Shown here: piece by piece, positions 17,449 to 25,672 of the stretch
Position numbering within the stretch: the stretch's first letter is position 1
Layout of the letters: each line of letters opens with the position of its first letter
From: Streptomyces sp. cf386
Lineage (GTDB): Bacteria; Actinomycetota; Actinomycetes; Streptomycetales; Streptomycetaceae
Assembly: GCF_900103585.1 (NCBI RefSeq)
Contig: NZ_FNHV01000014.1
Location: forward strand, 186,001-250,000
Direction: 5' to 3'
DNA: 64,000 nt
Translations under genes and position numbers: made by a program
The notes under the pieces: model-generated
The model's input: the letters and a program-made list of their open reading frames with translations, nothing else
Database searches by the model: none
What the model was told of the DNA's origin: nothing

Positions 17449-18387
17449 CTACCGAACGCCCGGCGCGCCCCCGCCCCGCACATCAAGCAGTTCGACCGCA
17501 CCTGTGGTGTCCTCGTCGCCGTGCCCCTCGGCCAGCCACCGCTCCATGAGGGCCATGTACGGCGTCAGCAGCTCCGCGCTCACGCCCTGCTCCTCGGCCG
17601 TGGCCAGCAGGGTGGCGTTGCCGGCGACCTGCATCGCCAGGTTGGAGACGACGTCCTTGCCGTAGTCGCCGCTCCGCAGTTGGTCGGCGGCCTGGTGCGC
17701 GGCGGGTGCCATCGCGCCGAGCCACGACACGAGCAGCGGCGCGAAGTCCCGCGGGTCGATGTCCTCCCGGCGGAGCAACGCGAAGGCGTGCAGGACGCCC
17801 GCGAACATGCCGCTCATCGCGCTCAGCAACGCCACGTCGTACAGCGCCGCGAAGCCCGGGTCCGCGCCGACGTACCGGGTGGCGGCGGGGACGGCGAGGG
17901 TGTCGCCGTGCTCCTCGAAGAGGCCGGGCGAGCCGCTGTAGAAGACATACGCCCCCGACTTCGCGTCCCCGATCATCGGCGGTACGGCCATGATCCCGGC
18001 GTCCAGGAAACGGGCGCCCCGCGCTTCGGCCCAGGTGGCGCGGGCGCGGCCCTGGGCGGGTGTTCCGGTGGTGAGGTTGACCAGGTCACGGCCGGTCAGG
18101 TCGGCATCGTCGAGGGCTGCGCCGACCGAGGCGTCGTCGAGCAGACAGACGACGACCAGCCGGCTCGCGGCCACCGCCTCGGCGGCGCTCGCGGCGACCG
18201 TCGCACCCTCGGCGGCCAGGAGCTCCGCCCGGGCCGGGGTGCGGTTCCAGACGGTGACCGGGTGTCCGGCGGCGAGCCAGGCGCGGGCCAGGGCGGTGCC
18301 CATGGCGCCGGTGCCGAGGAGGGCGAGGGGGGTGAGGGAGGTGGGGGAGGAGGGCGAGGTTCGAGGGGCAACCGGGTTGTCAGTCAT
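17449..18387 (-). CDS. Imine reductase / beta-hydroxyacid dehydrogenase family protein
   Basis: 312 residues. A Rossmann domain (GTGAMGTALARAWLAAGH then VWNRTP, an NADP-preferring pattern) is followed by an all-helical dimerisation domain. Segments such as MAVPPMIGD and the C-terminal GHGDEDTTG motif match bacterial imine reductases rather than 3-hydroxyisobutyrate dehydrogenase, since the conserved catalytic Lys of the latter is absent in the helical domain. It would reduce cyclic imines or related C=N or C=O groups; the natural substrate is unknown. A divergent HxlR regulator gene 97 bases away is its probable controller. Confidence 0.82.
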   Translation of the reverse strand: MTDNPVAPRTSPSSPTSLTPLALLGTGAMGTALARAWLAAGHPVTVWNRTPARAELLAAEGATVAASAAEAVAASRLVVVCLLDDASVGAALDDADLTGRDLVNLTTGTPAQGRARATWAEARGARFLDAGIMAVPPMIGDAKSGAYVFYSGSPGLFEEHGDTLAVPAATRYVGADPGFAALYDVALLSAMSGMFAGVLHAFALLRREDIDPRDFAPLLVSWLGAMAPAAHQAADQLRSGDYGKDVVSNLAMQVAGNATLLATAEEQGVSAELLTPYMALMERWLAEGHGDEDTTGAVELLDVRGGGAPGVR

Positions 18388-18484
18388 GGCGTTTAGCCTC
18401 GTCGTAGGGGAACGGCCTGCTCAAGTACGTACTTCGGAGTGGGTGGTTACCTCGGGGAAAGAGTCCAGACAGGGGAGGGGCAGC

Positions 18485-18886
18485 ATGCCGATCGGACGAC
18501 GGCCGGGTGCGTACGTCTGCGGGACCGACGCGGCGATGGATGTGATCGGCGGCAAGTGGAAGGTGCTGATCCTCTGGGAGCTGATCGAGCGTCCGCGCCG
18601 TTTCGGGGAGCTGCGCCGTGAGCTGCCGGGCGTGACCGAGAAGGTCCTCGCCGCACAGCTGCGGGAGTTGGAGGCCGACGGCATCGTGCACCGGGAGGCG
18701 TACGACGAGGTGCCGCCGCGTGTCGAGTACTCCCTGACGCCGCGGGGCACCTCGCTCAACGACGCGCTGGGCCCGCTCGGAGCCTGGGGCAGGGAGAACA
18801 TCCTGGGTGTCCGTGAGGGCGGGTCAGCGGCTGCCGGTGAGGTGCGCGAAGACGACGACGTTGCCCTGATACCCGGTCGTCCGTGA
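18485..18886 (+). CDS. HxlR family winged-helix regulator
   Basis: 133 residues from the ATG at 18485. The HxlR signature begins at CGTDAAMDVIGGKWKVLIL, with a near N-terminal Cys that often senses electrophiles or oxidants, followed by the winged helix (RFGELRRELPGVTEKVLAAQL) and the PPRVEYSLTP wing. The C-terminus extends about 20 residues beyond the usual end and overlaps the 3' end of the sortase gene on the opposite strand by 63 bases. Its divergent position suggests it controls the imine-reductase-like gene. Confidence 0.9.
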   Translation: MPIGRRPGAYVCGTDAAMDVIGGKWKVLILWELIERPRRFGELRRELPGVTEKVLAAQLRELEADGIVHREAYDEVPPRVEYSLTPRGTSLNDALGPLGAWGRENILGVREGGSAAAGEVREDDDVALIPGRP

Positions 18887-19450
18887 GTAGCCGCCGCCGC
18901 AGGTGATCACCCGCAGCTCGGGGCGCGGTGCGGCGCCGTACACCTTCTCGTCGGGGAAGGACTTCGCGTCGTAGACCTCGACGGCGTCCACGGAGAAGAG
19001 CGCCGTGCCGCCGTCGCGTCGTTCCACCTCGATCGTGCTGCCCTTCCGCAGGGCGCCGAGGCGGTAGAAGACGGCGGGTCCCCGGGCGTTGTCCACATGT
19101 CCGGCGACGATCGCCGTCCCGGTCTCACCGGGCGTGGTACCGGCCTCGTACCAGCCGGCCAGGTTCTTCCGCTCGGCGGGCGGCACATCGAGGCTGCCCG
19201 TCCTCGTCAGACCCAGGCCCATGAGGGGAGCGTCGACGCGGATCGAAGGGATGCGGATGCGGTCGGGAGGGGAGGGCGGGAGCGCGGGGGCGGCGGGGCG
19301 CGGGGCGCGGGGCTCCCTGCCCTGCGCGGCCGACGGCTGGGGCGGGGCGGGTGTCGCGGCGCCGTCGCTCAGCAGCCAGACGCCGGAGCACAGGGCGAGG
19401 ACGGTGACGGCGGATATGGCGGCGTCGCCGACGCCGCGGTGACTGCGCAC
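18824..19450 (-). CDS. Class F-like sortase
   Basis: 208 residues from a GTG at 19450 with AGGAGG placed 5 bases upstream. One N-terminal membrane helix and a Pro/Ala-rich linker precede the sortase beta-barrel at about residues 75-205. The catalytic His lies in AGHVD and the Cys in VITCGGGY, followed by the TGYQGNVVVFA segment that is typical of class F rather than class E. Sortases join surface proteins to peptidoglycan; class F substrates are poorly known. The neighbouring gene (19567-20085) encodes a secreted protein with a C-terminal membrane helix and may be its partner. Confidence 0.88.
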   Translation of the reverse strand: MRSHRGVGDAAISAVTVLALCSGVWLLSDGAATPAPPQPSAAQGREPRAPRPAAPALPPSPPDRIRIPSIRVDAPLMGLGLTRTGSLDVPPAERKNLAGWYEAGTTPGETGTAIVAGHVDNARGPAVFYRLGALRKGSTIEVERRDGGTALFSVDAVEVYDAKSFPDEKVYGAAPRPELRVITCGGGYSRTTGYQGNVVVFAHLTGSR

Positions 19451-19566
19451 GCGAGCCTCCTGGGGTCTGCTGGGCCCGCCCGATCCCCCTCCGGGCCGCG
19501 AGGGGCGTCGGACCCGGAGGGGGAGGGGACGTGCGGTACCGGTGGACGGACAGCGGAGGGTGTCCG

Positions 19567-20085
19567 TCAGATCCCGTCGCCTCTCGCCCGGCGATGCAGG
19601 AGCCAGGTACCGCCCGCGGCAGCGACGGCGAGAGCGCCCACGCCGGCCACGGTCTGCACGGGGTCGCCGTCGCCGAGAGCGCCGCCGACCCCCGTCTTCA
19701 CACTTCCTCTCGGATGCACCTGCTCGTGCGGTGCCGTCAAGGTGACCACCAGGTCCCCGCTCACCCGCCGGCCCCCGCCGCCGCAGGTGGCTACGATCTC
19801 GTACGTCCCCGGCTGCGCGCTCGGCGGCACCCGGAACACCCCGCTCGCGTCCTCGCCGTCCGTGCCCGGCGCCAGCGTGAGTTCCCCGGCACCCACGGCG
19901 CTGGCGTCGCCCGCCGCCCCACCGTCCCGGCACGCCGCCGTACTCACGGTGACCTCCCCGCCCGGCACGACCGCCGACGGGGACACCTCCAGGCCACCAC
20001 CGTCGCCGTACGCGGGCGGACCGACCAGCCCGACGGCGCCGACAGCCAGCACGGTCCCGGTCACCAGACGGGCGGTACGACGCAT
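19567..20085 (-). CDS. Secreted protein with C-terminal membrane anchor, sortase neighbour
   Basis: 172 residues from the ATG at 20085, preceded by GGAGGAG. A Sec signal (residues 1-27) is followed by an Ig-like beta domain with PGGEVTVS and PGTYEIVATCGGG segments and one disulfide-capable Cys pair. A Gly-rich spacer, a membrane helix near residues 140-160 and a basic LLHRRARG tail close the protein. The C-terminus looks like a sorting signal but no LPxTG or LAxTG is present. It lies 116 bases upstream of the sortase gene on the same strand, probably in one transcript. Confidence 0.75.
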   Translation of the reverse strand: MRRTARLVTGTVLAVGAVGLVGPPAYGDGGGLEVSPSAVVPGGEVTVSTAACRDGGAAGDASAVGAGELTLAPGTDGEDASGVFRVPPSAQPGTYEIVATCGGGGRRVSGDLVVTLTAPHEQVHPRGSVKTGVGGALGDGDPVQTVAGVGALAVAAAGGTWLLHRRARGDGI

Positions 20086-20670
20086 CGATGCTCCTCCGAC
20101 CTCACAAAGGCACGACCCGCGACACCCCCATGTGTCGCCGCCTCGGCCGAGCCCCTGCCCTTCCGAGGTAAGTCGCACCGGCGCGGAAGCGCTTCTTGAG
20201 AGAACGTCGGAATTGAGGTGAATGGGTGTCGGGAGAGAGGACCCGAGGCACAGGGCTGATGCTGTTTCAGCAGGTCATCGCCGCGTCTTGGGCGTGGCGC
20301 GGAAGAGATCGGGATGAGCGGGGGGCGGGGGTGTGAACGGGTGATCTGCTGGGGCGGGGCTTGGGCGGTGGAGGTCGGTGGGGCCGGAGTTTGTGTGGTC
20401 GAGGTCAGCGGGCCGGGGCCTGCTTGGTCGAGGTCGGCCGGGCCGGGGCGTGTGTGGCCGGGGTCAGCCGGGCTGAGGCCTGCCTGGCCGAGCTCAGCCG
20501 CTTCGGCGGCCTGCGTGGTCGGATCAGCGAGGCCGGGGGCCGAACCCACCTCCGGGCGAGCGCCGACTCCGCCTCGCCCGGAGGTGGTCAGGGGGTGCGT
20601 TGCCGAGGCCAGCCGGGCCGGAGCCTGCCTCGCCCCAGCCGCCGGGCCGGAACCGACCCCGTCGCCGAAG
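20086..20670. other. Gene-free 585-base region
   Basis: Between the sortase-linked secreted protein and the APH-like gene there is no open frame with recognisable similarity. The centre (20361-20541) is a run of degenerate 30-base tandem repeats. The part nearest 20671 holds further decayed units around 20607-20660. Confidence 0.6.
20361..20541. repeat. Six degenerate tandem repeats, 30-base period
   Basis: Units start near 20361, 20391, 20421, 20451, 20481 and 20512 and share the pattern TGxxTGGTCGAGGTCxGCCG followed by GGCCGGGGCC. Because 30 is a multiple of three, both strands stay open with a 10-residue period, but the peptides (for instance a repeated AGPGxxW pattern) resemble no known protein. 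There are no spacers, so it is not a CRISPR array. Confidence 0.75.
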
Positions 20671-21603
20671 TCAGCCGGCCAGGTCGCCCGAGCGCTCCGT
20701 CAGCACCTCGTCCACCGTCCGCATCCCCACCGCCGCCAGTACCGGATTCGTGCCGTTCCCGCAGATGGCGCCGTAGTAGTGCTCCGCCATCAACCCGAAG
20801 CACAGCGCCCACCCCCGCCCCCGCGCCCACGTCGCGTCGTCGACGTCGGCCGCCGCGCGGAACGCCTCGCGGGTGCCGGCGCCGAAGACCGCCCATGCCG
20901 CGAGGGTGTCGGCGGCCGGGTCGCCGACGCCGATGCCGCCGAAGTCGATGACCGCGGTGAGGCGGCCGGAGGAGGTCAGCAGGTTGCCCGGGAGGAGGTC
21001 GCCGTGGAGCCAGACGGGGGTGCCGTCCCACTGGGGGAGGCGGAGGGTCTCCTCCCAGACCGCCGTCGCGAGCGTCGGATCCAGCACACCGGCCGCGCCC
21101 AGGTCCCGGATCGCGGTCCGTACGTAGTCGTCGTGCTGCCCGACGGGGCCGCCCCGCCAGGACGGCGGCCCGCCCACCGCGTCCACCTTCCGCAGCGCCG
21201 CCACGAACCGGCCCAACTCATCGGCGGCGTCCCGCAGTTCGGTGAGCGGCGCGTCGTAGGCGTTCTCCCCGTCCAGCCACTCGTACACGCCCCAAGGCAG
21301 CGCGTACCCGGCACCGGGTTCCCCCTTCGCGACCGGCGTCGGCACGGCGAGGGGCAGATGCGGGGCCAGATGCGGCAGCCACCGGTGTTCCTTGTCGATC
21401 TGACGCGCCCCACCGGGAAGCCGCGGCAGCCGTACGACCATGTCGCCGCCCAGCCGGTACATGGCGTTGTCGGTCCCGGCGGAGGCGACCCGCGCCACCG
21501 CCAGCCCACCCCACCGCGGAAACTGCTCCGCGACCAGCCGAGCGACGAGCGCCTCGTCGATGTCCAGCTCGTCGGCGTGCATTTTGGCGGGCGAGGACGA
21601 CAT
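20671..21603 (-). CDS. Aminoglycoside phosphotransferase (APH) family kinase
   Basis: 310 residues. Protein-kinase-like fold: an N-terminal lobe with a P-loop-like VASAGTDNAMYRLG segment, the catalytic loop WLHGDLLPGNLL (His-x-Asp-x4-Asn) and the metal-binding VIDFGGIGVGDP motif. The family includes aminoglycoside, macrolide and homoserine kinases. This member shows the AP-rich, Trp-rich pattern of the many Streptomyces APH paralogues of unknown substrate, so resistance should not be assumed. It is transcribed toward the sortase region. An IS630 element inserted about 50 bases upstream of its start may have displaced its promoter. Confidence 0.85.
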   Translation of the reverse strand: MSSSPAKMHADELDIDEALVARLVAEQFPRWGGLAVARVASAGTDNAMYRLGGDMVVRLPRLPGGARQIDKEHRWLPHLAPHLPLAVPTPVAKGEPGAGYALPWGVYEWLDGENAYDAPLTELRDAADELGRFVAALRKVDAVGGPPSWRGGPVGQHDDYVRTAIRDLGAAGVLDPTLATAVWEETLRLPQWDGTPVWLHGDLLPGNLLTSSGRLTAVIDFGGIGVGDPAADTLAAWAVFGAGTREAFRAAADVDDATWARGRGWALCFGLMAEHYYGAICGNGTNPVLAAVGMRTVDEVLTERSGDLAG

Positions 21604-21653
21604 GAGGCTCCGTGATGGCTCGAACCGGCATTGGTCCAGCCAACCTAGTGCTC

Positions 21654-22804
21654 TGACCGCGATGGTTCACCGGGTTGCGGTTCGCGTTGATGGGTGCGGG
21701 GCCAGTTGGATGTGAGCCGACAGGCCGTCCTATAGGTGGAGGCGTGGTGGCAGAGCCCGTTCGAATCCGCAGGCTGACCGATCACGAGGGGCAGCGGCTG
21801 CAGCAGATCGTGCGCCGAGGCAGCACCAACTCGGTGCGCTACCGGCGGGCGATGATGCTGTTGGCCTCGGCCGGCGGGAACCGCGTGCCGGTCATCGCCC
21901 AACTGGTCCAAGCCGACGAGGACACGGTGCGCGACGTGATCCACCGGTTCAACGAAATCGGGCTCCACCCGGCCAAGCTCGCCCAGCCCTTCAGCCGCTG
22001 GTCGTTACGCAAACTCGCCGCCTACCTGCGCAAAGCCCACGGCCGGATGATCCGCATCGGCCGCGAGGCCCTGCGCTGCCTCCTCGCCCGCCGCGGTATC
22101 ACCTTCCAGCGGACCAAGACCTGGAAGGAGTCCACCGACCCCGAGCGCGACACCAAACTGGACCGCATCGAACACGTCCTGGAGCACTTCCCCGACCGCG
22201 TTTTCGCGTTCGACGAGTTCGGCCCGCTGGGCATCCGCCCCACCGGTGGGTCCTGCTGGGCCGAACGGGGCCGCCCCGACCGGGTGCCGGCGACCTACCA
22301 CCGCACCCACGGGGTGACCTACTTCCGCTGCTACTCGGTCGGCGACGACACCCTGTGGGGCGTCAACCGCCGACGCAAGGGAGCCGTGAACTCCCTGACC
22401 GCGCTGAAGTCGATCCGCGCCGCGCGTCCGGACGGCGCCCCGATCTACGTGATCATGGACAACCTCTCCGCGCACAAGGGCACCAAGATCCGCGCCTGGG
22501 CGAAGAAAAACAAGGTGGAGCTGTGCTTCACCCCGACCAACGCCTCCTGGGCCAACCCGATCGAGGCCCACTTCGGACCGCTGCGGCAGTTCACCCTGGC
22601 CAACTCCCACCATCCGAACCACACCGTCCAGACCCGTGCCCTGCACGCCTACCTGCGCGGGCGCAACGCCAACGCCCGCCACCCCGACGTCCTGGCCGCC
22701 CAACGCCGCGAGCGTGCTCGTATCCGCAGCGAGAAAGGCATCCGCTGGGGCAGACACCCCCACTCAGCCGCAGCATGACCGGGCCCGGTGATCCGCCCCC
22801 GTCA
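21654..22804. mobile_element. IS630-family insertion sequence
   Basis: A single transposase gene is bounded by imperfect inverted repeats. The left end 21654-21674 reads TGACCGCGATGGTTCACCGGG; the right end 22784-22804 is its partly matching complement, with TCACCGGG fully conserved and about 15 of 20 positions identical overall. IS630 elements duplicate TA. A TA occurs 9 bases outside the left end (21645) and one about 12 bases outside the right end, so the true tips may lie slightly further out. It sits between the APH-like and GNAT genes. Confidence 0.75.
21747..22778 (+). CDS. IS630-family DDE transposase
   Basis: 343 residues from the GTG at 21747 (GGAGG 4 bases upstream; the GTG at 21744 is too close to it). 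N-terminal helix-turn-helix domain (RSTNSVRYRRAMM through VIAQLVQADEDTVRDVIHRF), then the catalytic DDE domain with Asp in VFAFDEFGP, Asp in YVIMDNLSAHKG and Glu in NPIEAHFG. The gene is in one frame without stops or frameshift and so probably encodes an active enzyme. Codon use matches the host, which fits a family long resident in streptomycetes. Confidence 0.92.
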   Translation: MAEPVRIRRLTDHEGQRLQQIVRRGSTNSVRYRRAMMLLASAGGNRVPVIAQLVQADEDTVRDVIHRFNEIGLHPAKLAQPFSRWSLRKLAAYLRKAHGRMIRIGREALRCLLARRGITFQRTKTWKESTDPERDTKLDRIEHVLEHFPDRVFAFDEFGPLGIRPTGGSCWAERGRPDRVPATYHRTHGVTYFRCYSVGDDTLWGVNRRRKGAVNSLTALKSIRAARPDGAPIYVIMDNLSAHKGTKIRAWAKKNKVELCFTPTNASWANPIEAHFGPLRQFTLANSHHPNHTVQTRALHAYLRGRNANARHPDVLAAQRRERARIRSEKGIRWGRHPHSAAA

Positions 22805-22808
22805 CTTC

Positions 22809-23297
22809 TCAGCGATTACCGACCCGGCTTGGTGCCAACTCGGCGATGACCTCATCACCATCAACTGCTCCCGTCGGCACGAAACCCAGCGATGTGTAGA
22901 GCCGTCCGGCAACAGCGTTGTCCGGCTGATATGCCAGCCGGATCGTCCAGCAGCCCTCCTGCGCCGCCAACCAGCCCGTCATGGTCAGCAGAAGGGCGCG
23001 GCCGAGGCCCTTGCCCTGCTCGGCGCCATCGATCAGCATTCCCCCGATCCAGTGCGAGCCGTCCTCGTCCAGACCCCACATGACGTGTCCGACGACCGCG
23101 TCGTCGGCGTAGACCGCCAGCGAGTTCCAGCTGTCCTCACGCATCGACAACAAGAGGTAGCGGGCTGCCATGGCGGGGACATGACTTCGCTGCTCGTCGA
23201 GAGGCACGATGTCAGCGACCTCGCGCCAGTTCTCGTCGCCCACCTCCCGTAAGGTGACGCGCCGTCCGGTCCGGTCGAAAAATCCGCGGTCAATCAT
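22809..23297 (-). CDS. GNAT family N-acetyltransferase
   Basis: 162 residues. Acetyl-CoA binding motif QGKGLGRALL preceded by GGMLIDGAE, and a YTSLGF motif near the C-terminus, as in spermidine/diamine-type GNATs (GFxxTG ending). The stop codon lies only a few bases from the right end of the IS630 element, so the last residues may have been altered by the insertion. The family core is complete, so the protein is probably functional. Substrate unknown. Confidence 0.88.
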   Translation of the reverse strand: MIDRGFFDRTGRRVTLREVGDENWREVADIVPLDEQRSHVPAMAARYLLLSMREDSWNSLAVYADDAVVGHVMWGLDEDGSHWIGGMLIDGAEQGKGLGRALLLTMTGWLAAQEGCWTIRLAYQPDNAVAGRLYTSLGFVPTGAVDGDEVIAELAPSRVGNR

Positions 23298-23355
23298 CCG
23301 ATGAGACTACTGCTCGCAGTTCAGCGCCCCGGCGAACCTATGCGGTCACAGCACT

Positions 23356-23383
23356 AGGGGCGCGGGGAACTGCGCGACCAGCC
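23356..23383. repeat. Short intergenic palindromic repeat, type A
   Basis: The 28-base element AGGGGCGCGGGGAACTGCGC followed by GACCAGCC lies between the GNAT start and the M4 protease stop. Its inverse occurs at 37148-37178 and 42645-42674. It can fold back weakly and may act in termination or mRNA stability. Confidence 0.75.
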
Positions 23384-23443
23384 AATTACGACCGGCAGTC
23401 GGCCACGCAGCTCACCCCCACGGTGCTGTCCGGTGCCGAAGCC

Positions 23444-25090
23444 TCAGGCCACGTTCACCGCACTCCAGGCAGCCGCCACAGCCCCGTACTCCCCACTCCC
23501 GGCCCCATACAGATCCTTCGCCGCGCTCAGCGTCGCCGTCCGCGCCCCCGCGTAGTTCGTCGAGGACGTCATGTAGACCGTCAGCGCCCGGTACCAGATC
23601 GCCCCGAGCTTGCCCCGCCCGATCCCATTCACCGAAGACCCGTTGCAGGTAGGAGAGTTGTAGCTCACCCCGTTGACCGTCTTCGCCCCGCTCCCCTCGG
23701 CGAGCAGATAGGCGAAGTGGTTGCCGATCCCGGACGAGTAATGGACGTCGAGATCCTTTGCCGTCGTGCTCCAGCAGTCCACCGAGACACCGTCCTTGGA
23801 CGGCTTGTCCATGAACCGCAGGGCCTCCCGCCCCAACCCCGACCGGACGACGTTCTCGCCGATCAGATAGTCGCCCCGATCCGAGGAGTTCGCCGCGTGG
23901 AACTCCACCAGCGTGCCGAAGATGTCGGACGTCGCCTCGTTCAGGCCCCCGGACTCGCCCGAGTACGTCAGCGCCGCCGTCTTCGACGTCACACCGTGCG
24001 TCATCTCGTGCCCGGCCACGTCCAGCGACACCAGCGGACCGAGCAGGTTGCCGTCACCGTCGCCGTACGTCATGCAGAAGCAGTTGTCGTCCCAGAAGGC
24101 GTTGTTGTAGTCGTTGCCGTAGTGCACACGGTTGAACGACCCCTTGCCGTCCCCCGCGATGCCCTTGCGGCCGTGGACGTCCTCGTAGTAGTCCCACGTC
24201 ACGTCCGTGCCGTACTGCGCGTCCACCGCGACAGTCGACCGGTCGGCCGTCGAGCCCGTACCCCAGTGGTTGTCGGCGTCCGTGAAGACCGTCGCCGGAG
24301 CCCGGTTGAGACAGACGATCAGGATGCACAGGTCCGTCTTGTTCGCGGCGTCACCGGTGTAAGTGCCGCCGCGCGTCGGGTCCTTCAACTGGTACGTCGA
24401 TCCCGACTGCGTCGTCTCCAACGGCACCGTGCCGCCGTACAGCGACTTGCCGTCGCCCGACGCCGTCTCGATGCTGTCCCACGCGTCGATCTGCGTACCG
24501 GTGCGGGCGTCGGTCAGCACCGTGCGGGCGACCGGGTTGCCGAGGGAGTCCTGGGCGACGGCGTCGGTCCGCCAGGCCAGCTTCGGGGTGCCGTGCAGGG
24601 CGTCGACGACCAGCTCGGGCTTGGATGTCAGCCGCTTCAGCGTCTCGCCGACGTTCACGGCACGCAGCGCGGCAGCCGCGAGGTCGGCCGCCTTCGGCGC
24701 GGAGACCTTGGGCGTCACGCCCGGCAGGGAGATCGCGCCCTTGGTGGCGCGGGAGGCGCTGCGGTATGTGCCGTCCTTCGCCAGGTGGACGACGAAGTCG
24801 CCGCCCAGGACGGGGAGTTGGCGGTAGGTACGGTCGTAGCGCACATGCTGGGTGCCGTCCGCGTCCGCGACCACGTCCCGCACGGCGGTGCCCTGCGCGG
24901 CGGTCAGCCCCAGCCTCCCCGCGACGTCCGCGAGGGCCGACGCCGCGTTCTTCAGGGCGGTGGCCCTGGTCGGTGGTTCGTCCGCGCCGGCGGTGGGGGA
25001 GAGCACGGCGACGAGGAGGGTGACGGCGGTGGCGGCGACGCCGGCCGTGGCGAGACGGGAACCCCTGAGGTGCGGCCGTATTCGGCTCAT
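23444..25090 (-). CDS. Secreted M4 (thermolysin-like) metalloprotease
   Basis: 548 residues from the ATG at 25090, where a Sec signal begins (SRIRPHLRGSRLATAGVA); the frame is open upstream but has no coding character. Order: signal (1-37), FTP/PepSY propeptide (about 40-200), mature peptidase M4 domain. Zinc ligands His361 and His365 in HEMTH and Glu385 in GGLNEATSD; the active-site Glu is 362. The C-terminal M4 helical domain is present, with DVHYSSGIGNHFAYLL carrying the catalytic His. It is an extracellular neutral protease and has no extra C-terminal binding domain. It is divergent from a GGCT-like gene. Confidence 0.95.
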   Translation of the reverse strand: MSRIRPHLRGSRLATAGVAATAVTLLVAVLSPTAGADEPPTRATALKNAASALADVAGRLGLTAAQGTAVRDVVADADGTQHVRYDRTYRQLPVLGGDFVVHLAKDGTYRSASRATKGAISLPGVTPKVSAPKAADLAAAALRAVNVGETLKRLTSKPELVVDALHGTPKLAWRTDAVAQDSLGNPVARTVLTDARTGTQIDAWDSIETASGDGKSLYGGTVPLETTQSGSTYQLKDPTRGGTYTGDAANKTDLCILIVCLNRAPATVFTDADNHWGTGSTADRSTVAVDAQYGTDVTWDYYEDVHGRKGIAGDGKGSFNRVHYGNDYNNAFWDDNCFCMTYGDGDGNLLGPLVSLDVAGHEMTHGVTSKTAALTYSGESGGLNEATSDIFGTLVEFHAANSSDRGDYLIGENVVRSGLGREALRFMDKPSKDGVSVDCWSTTAKDLDVHYSSGIGNHFAYLLAEGSGAKTVNGVSYNSPTCNGSSVNGIGRGKLGAIWYRALTVYMTSSTNYAGARTATLSAAKDLYGAGSGEYGAVAAAWSAVNVA

Positions 25091-25201
25091 CGGTCTCCTT
25101 GAACTGGGTGACGCTGAAGCGTGACCAAGATTCAAGGGGGCGTGGACATGCCGTGGCCAGGGTGAATACGTGGAGGTGTGTGAGAGGAGAGAATCGTTTC
25201 T

Positions 25202-25636
25202 GTGACCCCCTCTCCCCGACTCCCGTTCTTCGTCTACGGCACCCTGCGCCCCGGCGAGCCCAACCACGACGCCTTCCTGCGCGGCCGCACGCTCGTGGAG
25301 GAACCGGCGCGGTTCGGCGGGGCGGTGCTGTACGACGGCCCGGGCTATCCGTACGCCGTCGAGGAACCGGGCGGCGCGGGCACCGTGCGGGGCGACCTCG
25401 TGACCGCCCGCCCCGAGGAGTACCCCGCGCTGCTCACCGCCCTCGACCTGCTGGAGGAGTACGCCCCCGGCGACCCCCGCAACCTCTACGCACGCGTCGC
25501 CCGCGAGGTGATCCGCGACGCGGACGGAACGGCCGTACAGGCGTGGGTATATGTCGCCGCCCCGTCCGTCGCCGCTCGCCTGCGGGCGCGGGGCAAGCTC
25601 ATCGAGGGCGGCGACTGGGCGACCCGGGCCGGCTGA
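25202..25636 (+). CDS. Gamma-glutamylcyclotransferase-like (AIG2/GGCT) protein
   Basis: 144 residues from a GTG at 25202 with GGAGAG upstream. The N-terminal FVYGTLRPGEPNH motif forms the substrate loop of the GGCT-like fold, and an acidic residue in the LDLLEEYAPGD segment is in the place of the catalytic Glu. The family splits gamma-glutamyl amines or peptides to 5-oxoproline, but many bacterial members are uncharacterised. It stands alone and converges on nasA with 36 bases between the stops. Confidence 0.85.
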   Translation: MTPSPRLPFFVYGTLRPGEPNHDAFLRGRTLVEEPARFGGAVLYDGPGYPYAVEEPGGAGTVRGDLVTARPEEYPALLTALDLLEEYAPGDPRNLYARVAREVIRDADGTAVQAWVYVAAPSVAARLRARGKLIEGGDWATRAG

Positions 25637-25672
25637 ACCACCCGGCCGCCAGGCCCAACAGGCCCCGTACGC

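Noticed and set aside
14102..18387. A terpenoid or alkaloid biosynthetic cluster (polyprenyl synthase plus imine reductase)
   Set aside because: The genes are separated by a TSUP exporter and a protease in mixed orientations, and no cyclase, P450 or carrier genes are present.
20361..20541. Possible CRISPR array
   Set aside because: Repeats are directly tandem with no spacers, units diverge, and there are no cas genes.
20671..21603. Aminoglycoside resistance gene
   Set aside because: Family motifs are present but Streptomyces genomes contain many APH-fold proteins of unrelated function; nothing in the sequence shows drug specificity.
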